A DNA stretch of 6,921 bases from Trueperaceae bacterium (lineage in GTDB: Bacteria > Deinococcota > Deinococci > Deinococcales > Trueperaceae). Below are positions 1 to 5,097 of this stretch, one piece after another. Positions within the stretch are counted from its first letter, which is position 1. Each line of letters begins with the position of its first letter. The position numbers were made by a program, and so were the translations under genes. The notes under the pieces are model-generated. The model was not told the DNA's origin. It did not search any database and saw only the letters and a program-made list of their open reading frames with translations. Where the stretch lies: assembly GCA_024636105.1 (NCBI GenBank), contig JAGXHO010000055.1, positions 1 to 6,921 on the forward strand, read 5' to 3'.

Positions 1-56
1 GCCAACCCCGCGGGGCCGGCACCGACGACGACGACCGGGGCGGGGGGATGGCGCAT
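1..56 (-). CDS. N-terminus of a dinucleotide-binding (probably FAD-dependent) oxidoreductase, cut by the left edge
   Basis: Reading leftwards from an ATG at 56, the 18 complete codons give a short lead (MRHPPAP), a hydrophobic beta strand of four valines and then GAGPAGL. This is the classic GxGxxG Rossmann fingerprint found at the extreme N-terminus of FAD/NAD(P)-binding oxidoreductases, with the strand at residues 8-11 and glycines at 12, 14 and 17. All but one of the visible codons end in G or C, as in real genes here. A purine-rich GAAGAGG lies 3 nt before the ATG, and a TAGAAG, close to a TANNNT -10 box but lacking the final T, lies 6 nt before it, so the start could be led or leaderless. 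The gene follows the lipoprotein pair on the same strand after a 74-nt gap. Substrate and subfamily cannot be told from 18 residues. Confidence 0.72.
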   Translation of the reverse strand, partial: MRHPPAPVVVVGAGPAGL

Positions 57-130
57 GCGCCTCTTCTACCGCGGCCCAGGCGCCGGCACCGTTCGCGCGA
101 GCCCCGTGCGGGGCAGGCGCAGCCGGCCGC

Positions 131-862
131 TCAGGGCGCGAACGGGCTGACGAGGACGATCACCCCCTCGTCGAGCGCGATCGTCCGCGCGGTGCGGCCG
201 CCGCCGAGCACGTCGATGCGGACGCCGACCCGGTTCCAACCGCGCACCAGGGAGAGGTCGACGAGCAGGTCGACGTCCGCGTCGCTGCACGTCCCGGAGC
301 TCGCGAACGAGACGGGGGCGTCGGCGTGGACCCACCCGAGCAACGTGAACGAACTCAATCCCGGGTCGGCCCAGTTCACCGGGCCCGGCGTCAGCGCCAA
401 CAGGCCCGGGCCGACGATCGTGAACCCGTACACGAAGCTCGGGCCGAGCACGGACATCGGCTCGAAGGGCGTCACCCGTGCCGTTGCGTTGCTCGCAGCC
501 ACCGCGCAACCGGCGGGCAGGGGACCGTCGAGGGCGTCCGGCGCCGCCACGCGCAGCTCGTCGGGAAGCTCGGTCGAGAACGGGAGGTCGAGCTCGAGCA
601 CACCGGTCGCGGGCAGCAAGGTCGTGGCGAGCGCATGGATGCCCGGCGTCAACTCGACCACCTGGGCCGGCACCAACGCCATCGGCGCCGCGCCGGATTC
701 GGCTGCGATCAGGGTGACCGCCATCGGCAGCAGCGCCGGGTCACCGACGTACACGGCCGAGACGGTCGTGCGCGGTTCGGGTGCTTGGCCCACGGCGGGC
801 GCCGCGCAGGCCGTGATCGTGAGCAGGAGGACGAGGGCGCACGAACGACCGACCCGTACCAT
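131..862 (-). CDS. Predicted lipoprotein with GWN motif, paralogue of the upstream neighbour (copy 1)
   Basis: This encodes a 243-residue exported lipoprotein of unknown function. Residues 1-18 form a signal peptide (positively charged start, then a leucine-rich stretch), ending in the lipobox ITAC with the lipidated cysteine at 19. I chose the ATG at 862 over one 11 codons upstream because a perfect AGGAGGT lies 5 nt before it and the shorter signal peptide is more natural. The mature part is beta-rich and Ala/Val/Leu/Pro-rich. It shares with the next gene the blocks YVGDPALLPMA (about 38-48), LPAGC (C119) and ADAPV...GTC...VDL.L.RGWNRVG (about 180-213, with C192 and GWN 208-210). C119 and C192 could form a disulfide outside the cytoplasm. 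The overall look recalls small hypothetical lipoproteins of Deinococcota, but I recognise no named domain. It is probably co-transcribed with the paralogue 94 nt upstream. Being a lipoprotein is well supported; the function is unknown. Confidence 0.88.
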   Translation of the reverse strand: MVRVGRSCALVLLLTITACAAPAVGQAPEPRTTVSAVYVGDPALLPMAVTLIAAESGAAPMALVPAQVVELTPGIHALATTLLPATGVLELDLPFSTELPDELRVAAPDALDGPLPAGCAVAASNATARVTPFEPMSVLGPSFVYGFTIVGPGLLALTPGPVNWADPGLSSFTLLGWVHADAPVSFASSGTCSDADVDLLVDLSLVRGWNRVGVRIDVLGGGRTARTIALDEGVIVLVSPFAP

Positions 863-918
863 CAGGAACCTCCTCGCGGGTGCGGGCGTGCGCAACCGGC
901 ACCGACCGCTTCCTCCAT
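862..918 (-). other. Possible 18-codon mini-ORF overlapping the lipoprotein copy 1 start
   Basis: An ATG at 918 opens an 18-residue frame (MEEAVGAGC...RGGS) whose TGA shares its A with the ATG of the lipoprotein gene, in the arrangement TGATG. This geometry is typical of translational coupling. However, the mini-ORF has no Shine-Dalgarno site or clear promoter of its own, and the lipoprotein already has a perfect AGGAGGT, which lies inside the end of the mini-ORF. It may be a chance open frame. Confidence 0.2.
868..874 (-). promoter_or_regulatory. Shine-Dalgarno AGGAGGT of lipoprotein copy 1
   Basis: AGGAGGT ends 5 nt before the ATG at 862 and fixes that start over the in-frame ATG at 895. 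The surrounding GAGGAGGTTCC is identical to the site before the paralogue at 1688, so the duplication apparently included the ribosome binding site or it has been conserved since. Confidence 0.85.
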
Positions 919-956
919 GACGTGCGCGCGGTCCGCGGCCGCGGCCCAGGAACCCG

Positions 957-1688
957 TCACGGCGTCGAGTACACCGGATGCGCGAACAGGCCGGTGCCCG
1001 GCTCGATGGCGATCGCCACGCGGAGCGGGTCGGCCATCCCGACGTTCGACACCGCGATGCCGACGCGGTTCCAACCGCGCTCGAGGGTCAGGTCGACGGC
1101 GTACGCCACGTCGAGGTCGGTGCACGTGCCCTGGGTCGTGTAGGTCACCGGAGCGTCGGCGTAGACGAACGTGAGCAGGGTCGCGGCGTCGACGGGTACC
1201 GCGAAGTCGACGACCTCGGGCAGCATGAGCACCGGTGGGTTCGTGTCGAAGTCGAGACCGGCGAAGAGCGGCGACGTCTGCTCGGGCGGGCCGTACGCGA
1301 AGCCCGAGACGGTCGCCGCGCCGTCGACCGCCACGGTGCAGCCCGCGGGCAGATCGAACAACCGCAGAGCGTCGGCCGCGGGCAACCGCATCCCGGCGGG
1401 CAGGTCGGCCGGCGCCGGGAGCTCGAGCGTCGCGCGTCCGTCCAGGTCGAACCAAGCGGTGTCGAGCACGTACTGGCCGGCGTCGAACTCGACGACGTCG
1501 GCGGGCTCGACGTCGGTGACGATCAGGCTCGGTTCGAACGCGACGATCGCGATCGCCATCGGCAGACCCGCCGGGTCGCCGGCGTAGGTGACGTCGAGGG
1601 ATCGCGGACCGACCGCCTCCGGACCGGCGGTGCAGCCGACGACCGCCAGGGCGAGGACGAGAGCAGGAAGGAAGCGGAGACGCGCCAC
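957..1688 (-). CDS. Predicted lipoprotein with GWN motif, paralogue of the downstream neighbour (copy 2)
   Basis: This encodes a 243-residue lipoprotein of unknown function that starts at GTG. The signal peptide (residues 1-18) ends in the lipobox VVGC, with the lipidated cysteine at 19, the same position as in the neighbouring paralogue. Recognisable blocks are VTYAGDPAGLPMA (about 33-44), LPAGC (C117) and YADAPV...GTC...VDLTLERGWNRVG (about 176-210, with C189 and GWN 205-207). The two non-lipid cysteines are 72 residues apart here and 73 in the paralogue, which suggests a conserved disulfide. Outside these blocks the copies are well diverged, so the duplication is old or the surface evolves fast. 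The GTG start is chosen because AGGAGGT lies 5 nt upstream and the signal peptide begins there. It lies 123 nt behind the transporter gene on the same strand. No TANNNT box is obvious in that gap, so it may be read through from upstream. Confidence 0.9.
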   Translation of the reverse strand: MARLRFLPALVLALAVVGCTAGPEAVGPRSLDVTYAGDPAGLPMAIAIVAFEPSLIVTDVEPADVVEFDAGQYVLDTAWFDLDGRATLELPAPADLPAGMRLPAADALRLFDLPAGCTVAVDGAATVSGFAYGPPEQTSPLFAGLDFDTNPPVLMLPEVVDFAVPVDAATLLTFVYADAPVTYTTQGTCTDLDVAYAVDLTLERGWNRVGIAVSNVGMADPLRVAIAIEPGTGLFAHPVYSTP

Positions 1689-1693
1689 GCGGA

Positions 1694-1700
1694 ACCTCCT
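1694..1700 (-). promoter_or_regulatory. Shine-Dalgarno AGGAGGT of lipoprotein copy 2
   Basis: AGGAGGT ends 5 nt before the GTG at 1688 and supports this non-ATG start. The 11-nt stretch GAGGAGGTTCC and its spacing match the site before the paralogue. The two lipoprotein genes carry the only perfect Shine-Dalgarno sites in the window; several other genes have none. Confidence 0.85.
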
Positions 1701-1811
1701 CGATCGAGCCGCGGACGTCCGTCGCCGACCGCGACGTCGCCGCGGGTCCCCTCATGCTGCGCCGGCCCGGGGCGTCGGTCGTTCCCATGCGTCACCGTGC
1801 CGGCGCGAACC

Positions 1812-3383
1812 TCACACCACGCCGTCGGCCACCCAGCCCGCGACCCGGGTGACGCTCGCGTCCACCTGGCGCAGCAGCGTCAGTACCTCCAGGTGGTGCG
1901 AGCTCGACGCGCGCGCCTCGGGCAGCCGTGCCTCGAGCCGCGCCAGGTGCGCCACGCGCATGCGCGCGACGTGCGCCTCGAACGCCGGTCGCCCCTCGAT
2001 CACGCTGCGCGCCATGGTCGCGTCGTGGGTGGCGACCGCGGTGAAGGCGGCGCGCATGCGCGCGAGCAGCCGGTCGGCCGAGTCGCCGAGCTCGGTGCGG
2101 CCGTCGCGGCTGTACTCGACGCCGGCGGCGCGCAGCTTGTCCTCGCGCCGCTGCAACCGTCGGATCTGGTCGCCGACGTGTTCGAGCTCGGTCACCATCA
2201 GCAGCAGCCGCTCGGAGGCGTCGTCGTCGCCGTGCCGCGCGCGCAGCCGCGCCAGGTAGTCGACCGTCCGCTGCGTCAGTCGGTCGACCTTGGCTTCGCG
2301 CGCGGCGATCGGTTCGGGGTCCCAGGCGCCGCTGTGCAGCGACCGGGCGGCCAGGTCGGTCATCACGGCGACCTGGTCGCTCACCCGGACCGTCTCGCGC
2401 AGCGCCAGCGCGGTCGCGAGCTTGGGGTCGTCGAGCGCGTCGTCGCGCAGGTACTTGGGACCCAACTCCTCGTCGGCGGTGGGGACGAAGCGCGCGGCCA
2501 GGCGCGCTGCAGGGCCGGCGAAGATCGTCCCCACGACGCCGACGATCAGGTTGAAGCCCGTGTGCGCGTTCGCGATCTGGCGCGCGCCGTCGCCACCGAT
2601 GAACGCGAGACCCTGGGCCACCGGCTCGACCAGGAACGCGAGCGCCACGGCCCCCAGCCCCTTGATCACCAGGTGCATGGTGGCGACCTGCTGCGCCGAC
2701 GCGTCGAGCGCCCGCGCGCTCAGGAGCGGCAGCAGCGTGCTGCCGACGTTGCCGCCGGCGACCAGCGCGAGCGCCGTCGGGAAGGTGACCGCGTCGGCGG
2801 CGAACAGGCCGAGCGCCACCGCCGCCGCCGCGTTGGCGCTGCCGAGGAGGCCGCCCAACGCGATGCCCACCAGGACGACGACGAACGGCTGACGCTCGGC
2901 CGCCTCGATGATGAGCGCGAAGAGCGGCGTCCCGGCCAGATCGCCGAGCGAAGAGACCGTGAGGTCGAGGCCGAGGAACAGCAGCCCCGCACCCAGCACC
3001 AGGCCACCGACGCCGCGGGCGCGGCGCCACGAGGAGATGACGAAGCCGACCCCGATCATCGGCAGCGCGGCGGCCGCGATGTTGAAGGCCGCGAGCTGGA
3101 TGGCGAGCGTAGCGCCGATCTTGGCGCCGAGCGACAGCGCGATCCCCTCGCGGACCGCGACGAGGCCGCCAGCCACCAGACCGAGCGCCGTCACGGCGGT
3201 GGCGGTCCCGCTCTGGGTGGCCGCGGACACGGCCGTACCGGCGACCAGCGCCCGAAACGGCGAGCGCGTCGCCGCCGCCATCCAGCGGCGCGCCGACGAG
3301 CCAGCGCTCGCTTGGAGCGCGTTCGCGATGCGCTCGATGCCGAGCAGGAAGAGCGCGAGTCCGCCGAGGGTGACCAAGATCAT
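1812..3383 (-). CDS. Na+/phosphate-cotransporter-family protein with C-terminal PhoU-like domain
   Basis: This 523-residue inner-membrane protein belongs to the NptA/SLC34-like family (Na/Pi-cotransporter repeats, PF02690), which in other bacteria couples phosphate uptake to sodium. Residues 1-300 are hydrophobic, with the two inverted repeats. Repeat 1 has QSGTAT (57-62, family QSSTAT) and GAKIGAT (86-92, family GANIGTT). Repeat 2 has GGNVGST (210-216) and AHTGFN (273-278, family AHTLFN), but its QSSS motif is replaced by GSAN (181-184). Residues about 305-523 are soluble, helical and charged, matching the PhoU-like tail common in bacterial members. The start MILVTLGGLALFLLG fits the family N-terminus. 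No Shine-Dalgarno precedes it; a mini-ORF overlaps the start, and a TAGCCT box lies just upstream. Family assignment is firm. Phosphate as the substrate is less sure because of the altered repeat 2. Confidence 0.92.
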   Translation of the reverse strand: MILVTLGGLALFLLGIERIANALQASAGSSARRWMAAATRSPFRALVAGTAVSAATQSGTATAVTALGLVAGGLVAVREGIALSLGAKIGATLAIQLAAFNIAAAALPMIGVGFVISSWRRARGVGGLVLGAGLLFLGLDLTVSSLGDLAGTPLFALIIEAAERQPFVVVLVGIALGGLLGSANAAAAVALGLFAADAVTFPTALALVAGGNVGSTLLPLLSARALDASAQQVATMHLVIKGLGAVALAFLVEPVAQGLAFIGGDGARQIANAHTGFNLIVGVVGTIFAGPAARLAARFVPTADEELGPKYLRDDALDDPKLATALALRETVRVSDQVAVMTDLAARSLHSGAWDPEPIAAREAKVDRLTQRTVDYLARLRARHGDDDASERLLLMVTELEHVGDQIRRLQRREDKLRAAGVEYSRDGRTELGDSADRLLARMRAAFTAVATHDATMARSVIEGRPAFEAHVARMRVAHLARLEARLPEARASSSHHLEVLTLLRQVDASVTRVAGWVADGVV

Positions 3384-3403
3384 GGCGCGGTCCGGGAGGT
3401 CAT
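3380..3403 (-). CDS. 7-codon mini-ORF overlapping the transporter start (ATGA)
   Basis: From an ATG at 3403 the frame reads MTSRTAP and stops at a TGA that overlaps the transporter ATG as ATGA. The transporter has no visible Shine-Dalgarno of its own; the bases just upstream are pyrimidine-rich (CCTCCCGG). The TAGCCT box ends 9 nt before the mini-ORF ATG, so a transcript begun about 6-9 nt downstream of it would start at or next to this ATG. The mini-ORF could thus be translated from a leaderless end and hand ribosomes to the transporter start by termination and re-initiation. This is inferred from geometry alone. Seven codons may also be chance. Confidence 0.4.
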   Translation of the reverse strand: MTSRTAP

Positions 3404-3412
3404 GGGGACGTC

Positions 3413-3418
3413 AGGCTA
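3413..3418 (-). promoter_or_regulatory. Putative -10 element TAGCCT for the transporter
   Basis: TAGCCT fits the TANNNT -10 consensus and is followed by GACG, giving a 10-nt match (TAGCCTGACG) with the element before rfbC. It ends 9 nt before the mini-ORF ATG at 3403. It lies in the 70-nt gap behind rapZ, so the transporter probably has its own promoter even though it is in line with rapZ. I see no convincing -35 box. Confidence 0.5.
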
Positions 3419-3453
3419 CCGCGTGCGCGCGAGGAGCGCGTGCAGCGCCGCCG

Positions 3454-4347
3454 TCAGTCATCGGTCGAGCGGCGCGCGGCGTTCTTGGCGAGGTCGCGAT
3501 GGACCGCCGTGACGTCCTCGAACCGCTCGCCCAACCGCTGCGCGAGGCGTTCCGCGATCGCGACCGAGCGGTGTTGGCCACCCGTGCAGCCGATCGCGAC
3601 GGTCAGGCGCGCCTTGCCGGCGCCGGCATGGAGCGGGATCCAGCGCACGAGCAGCCCGAAGATCTCGTCGACGACCACGGCCGTCTCGGGTTGGGCGAAC
3701 ACGAACTCGGCCACCGGCGCGTCGAGGCCGGTCTGCGAGCGCAACATCGGGTCGTAGTGCGGGTTGGGCAGGAAGCGCACGTCGAACATCAGGTCCGCAT
3801 CGAGCGGCACGCCGTGCTTGAAGCCGAAGCTCATGACGTCGACGTCGAGCACGGTCGTGACGTCGCGGCCGAGCACGATGCGGCCGAGGCGCGCCTTGAG
3901 GTCGTGGGCGTTCATCCGCGTGGTGTCGAGCACCAGGTCGGCGCGGTCGCGCACCCCCGCGAGCAGGCGCCGCTCGGCGGCGATGTGCTCGAACAGGCTG
4001 TGGCCCTCCTGCACGGGGTGCCGCCGGCGCGTCTCCGAGTACCGACGGACGAGGACGTCGTCGGCGCAGTCGAGGAACAGGATCTGGTGCCGGACGCCAT
4101 CGGCCTCGAGCTGGTCGAGCGCGAGGAAGAGGTCGTCGAACATCGACCGTCCGCGCACGTCCATCGCCACCGCGATGCGGTGGGCGTGGTGGACGGCGAG
4201 CGCCTGGAGGTTCTTCAACTGAGGCAAGAACGCGGGCGGCAGGTTGTCGATGCAGAAGAACCCGAGGTCCTCGAGCGCCTTCATCGCCTCGGACTTGCCG
4301 GCGCCCGAGAGGCCGGTGACGATCAGCAGGTGTTCGTGGTTCGGCAT
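3454..4347 (-). CDS. rapZ: RapZ/YvcJ-type nucleotide-binding protein (RNase adapter family)
   Basis: The product has 297 residues, slightly above the usual 280-290. The N-terminal P-loop domain has Walker A GLSGAGKS (12-19), DNLPP (34-38), the family signature DVRGR (63-67) and the RRYSETRRRHP block (101-111). The C-terminal domain has SFGFKHGVP (173-181), ADLMFDVRFLPNP (184-196) and IGCTGGQHRSV (252-262). Family members bind and hydrolyse GTP/ATP. In E. coli, RapZ senses glucosamine-6-phosphate and guides RNase E to the small RNA GlmZ, controlling amino-sugar synthesis for the envelope; whether that circuit exists here is unknown. The ATG at 4347 is chosen because conserved sequence starts at once, an SD-like GGGGTGG lies 4 nt upstream, and the in-frame sequence further upstream is arginine-rich and non-coding in character. 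It diverges from rfbC. The yvcK and whiA genes that often follow this family in Gram-positives are not behind it. Confidence 0.96.
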   Translation of the reverse strand: MPNHEHLLIVTGLSGAGKSEAMKALEDLGFFCIDNLPPAFLPQLKNLQALAVHHAHRIAVAMDVRGRSMFDDLFLALDQLEADGVRHQILFLDCADDVLVRRYSETRRRHPVQEGHSLFEHIAAERRLLAGVRDRADLVLDTTRMNAHDLKARLGRIVLGRDVTTVLDVDVMSFGFKHGVPLDADLMFDVRFLPNPHYDPMLRSQTGLDAPVAEFVFAQPETAVVVDEIFGLLVRWIPLHAGAGKARLTVAIGCTGGQHRSVAIAERLAQRLGERFEDVTAVHRDLAKNAARRSTDD

Positions 4348-4373
4348 CGCTCCACCCCTGTGGGCATCGCTCC
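4343..4373 (-). repeat. Two direct copies of GGAGCGATGCC at the rapZ start
   Basis: The 11-mer GGAGCGATGCC occurs at 4363-4373 and 4343-4353 on the minus strand, a 20-bp period. Each copy contains GGAG followed closely by an ATG. The downstream ATG is the rapZ start. The upstream ATG (4367) is out of frame and opens a 14-residue ORF that ends at 4323, inside rapZ. It looks like a tandem duplication of the start region and could produce a decoy start, but its effect is unknown. Confidence 0.6.
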
Positions 4374-4478
4374 GGCATGGTGTCGCTCGTGCGCCGCGCG
4401 TGACCCCGCATCTTCCCACGGTCGCGGTCGGCGACGCCACGGCCGCCGTACCACGTTGGACCGGGGTTAGCCTGACGC
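4348..4478. promoter_or_regulatory. Divergent rapZ-rfbC intergenic region
   Basis: These 131 bp must hold the promoters of both divergent genes. On the plus side the TAGCCT box at 4468 serves rfbC. On the minus side there is an SD-like GGGGTGG before rapZ, but I could not identify a TANNNT -10 box with confidence. No strong hairpin or riboswitch-like fold is evident by eye. Confidence 0.6.
4468..4473 (+). promoter_or_regulatory. Putative -10 element TAGCCT, leaderless start of rfbC
   Basis: TAGCCT ends 5 nt before the rfbC ATG at 4479 (spacer GACGC). At that spacing transcription would begin at about the start codon, giving a leaderless mRNA, which agrees with the absence of a Shine-Dalgarno site. 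TAGCCTGACG is identical to the element before the transporter. No clear -35 box is seen about 17 nt upstream. Confidence 0.6.
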
Positions 4479-5036
4479 ATGTCGATGGACGCCACCCCCC
4501 TCCCCCACCTCCCGGACGTCCTCCACGTGGCGCTCGCGCCGCACGCCGACGACCGCGGCTTCTTCGTCGAGCGCTGGCGCGCGGACGCCGCGGCGGCGGC
4601 GGGGCTGCCGGCGTTCGTGCAGGAGAACCACTCGCGGTCCCGGCGCGGCACGCTCCGCGGGCTGCACTTCCAGGCGCCGCCGCACGCCCAAGGGAAGCTC
4701 GTGAGCGTCGTCCGCGGCACGGTGTTCGACGTGGCCGTCGACCTGCGCGCCGGGTCGGCGACGTACGGGCGGTGGGACGGCGCGGTGCTCGACGGCGACC
4801 GCCCCGAGCACCTGTGGGTGCCGGCCGGCTTCGCGCACGGGTTCTTGGTGCTGTCGGACGTCGCCGACGTCGTCTACAAGGTCGACGTGGGCTACGCACC
4901 GGAGGACGAGGGCGGCCTGCGCTGGAACGACCCGGACCTGGCCATCGCCTGGCCCGACGCCGGCGCCCCCATCGTCACCTCCGCCAAGGACGCTCGCTGG
5001 GCGCCGTTCGCGGCGTTCCGCACCCCGTTCGTCTGA
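4479..5036 (+). CDS. rfbC: dTDP-4-dehydrorhamnose 3,5-epimerase
   Basis: RmlC/RfbC epimerises C3 and C5 of dTDP-4-keto-6-deoxyglucose, the third step of dTDP-L-rhamnose synthesis, in the cytoplasm. The product feeds rhamnose-containing envelope polysaccharides. The 185-residue length is typical for this cupin family. Visible motifs in order are DDRGFFVE (24-31), QENHS (48-52), TLRGLHFQ (58-65) with catalytic H63, GTVFDVAVDLR (80-90), LWVPAGFAHGFLVLS (112-126), Y133 and Y139 at the family's catalytic and stacking tyrosine positions, GLRWNDPDLAIAWP (146-159) and SAKD (168-171) with the likely catalytic Asp. All key residues look intact. The start is the first ATG at 4479, just after a TAGCCT box; the ATG two codons later is possible. 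No rmlA, rmlB or rmlD is adjacent, so the other steps must be encoded elsewhere. It is followed by the prenyltransferase after 61 nt. Confidence 0.96.
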   Translation: MSMDATPLPHLPDVLHVALAPHADDRGFFVERWRADAAAAAGLPAFVQENHSRSRRGTLRGLHFQAPPHAQGKLVSVVRGTVFDVAVDLRAGSATYGRWDGAVLDGDRPEHLWVPAGFAHGFLVLSDVADVVYKVDVGYAPEDEGGLRWNDPDLAIAWPDAGAPIVTSAKDARWAPFAAFRTPFV

Positions 5037-5048
5037 AACGGCGCCGTT
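5037..5048. repeat. Perfect 12-bp palindrome directly after the rfbC stop
   Basis: AACGGCGCCGTT is a perfect inverted repeat that abuts the rfbC TGA. As RNA it would form only a 4-bp stem with a 4-base loop and has no U tract, so it is a poor terminator. It could be a protein site or chance. The rest of the 61-nt gap before the prenyltransferase holds a small CGCC-TGAA-GGCG hairpin (5066-5077) and a possible -10 box. Confidence 0.35.
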
Positions 5049-5083
5049 CCTCGCAACCGGCCCCGCGCCTGAAGGCGAAGCGG

Positions 5084-5089
5084 TACGCT
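5084..5089 (+). promoter_or_regulatory. Possible -10 element TACGCT before the prenyltransferase
   Basis: TACGCT fits TANNNT and ends 8 nt before the ATG at 5098. The only SD-like bases (GAGG, 5091-5094) are 3 nt from the ATG, which is too close to work well, so a leaderless or near-leaderless start is plausible. It is weaker than the TAGCCTG elements, since TANNNT is a loose pattern. Confidence 0.35.
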
Positions 5090-5097
5090 CGAGGCGC

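Noticed and set aside
48..920. A 290-codon plus-strand frame antisense to lipoprotein copy 1.
   Set aside because: It is Ser/Thr/Arg/Pro-rich without a recognisable domain, and the opposite strand has a signal peptide, a lipobox, an ideal Shine-Dalgarno and a paralogue.
933..944. Palindrome CCGCGGCCGCGG in the gap between the two lipoprotein genes, considered as a terminator.
   Set aside because: It has no proper loop or U tract and consists of G/C only, so chance is the simplest explanation.
863..954. Direct repeat CAGGAACC at 863-870 and 947-954 flanking the inter-lipoprotein gap.
   Set aside because: Eight bases, one copy explained by the Shine-Dalgarno region; there is no sign of a mobile element between them.
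862..1788. A 308-codon minus-strand frame over lipoprotein copy 2.
   Set aside because: It is Arg-rich and low in hydrophobic residues, a shadow of the real lipoprotein frame. Only its last 18 codons, next to the copy 1 start, were kept as a weak mini-ORF.
1759..1806. Inverted repeat GCGCCGGC / GCCGGCGC between the transporter and lipoprotein copy 2, considered as a terminator.
   Set aside because: The loop would be 32 nt, there is no U tract, and 8-bp GC palindromic arms are common by chance at this composition.
1956..2061. The palindrome GCGCATGCGC at 1956-1965 and 2052-2061, also at 51-60, considered as a repeated protein-binding site.
   Set aside because: Both internal copies encode an Arg-Met-Arg stretch in the PhoU-like helices (ARMR), so codon choice explains them; the third overlaps a start codon with the same residues in reach.
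3427..3441. CGCGC-GAGGA-GCGCG hairpin behind rapZ, considered as its terminator.
   Set aside because: The stem is only 5 bp and no U tract follows.
978..3512. An 844-codon open frame on the plus strand across lipoprotein copy 2 and the transporter.
   Set aside because: Its translation is rich in Arg, Asp, Glu, Gly and His with no domain and lies antisense to two genes with clear family signatures or signal peptides. Long antisense open frames are expected at about 70 % G+C.
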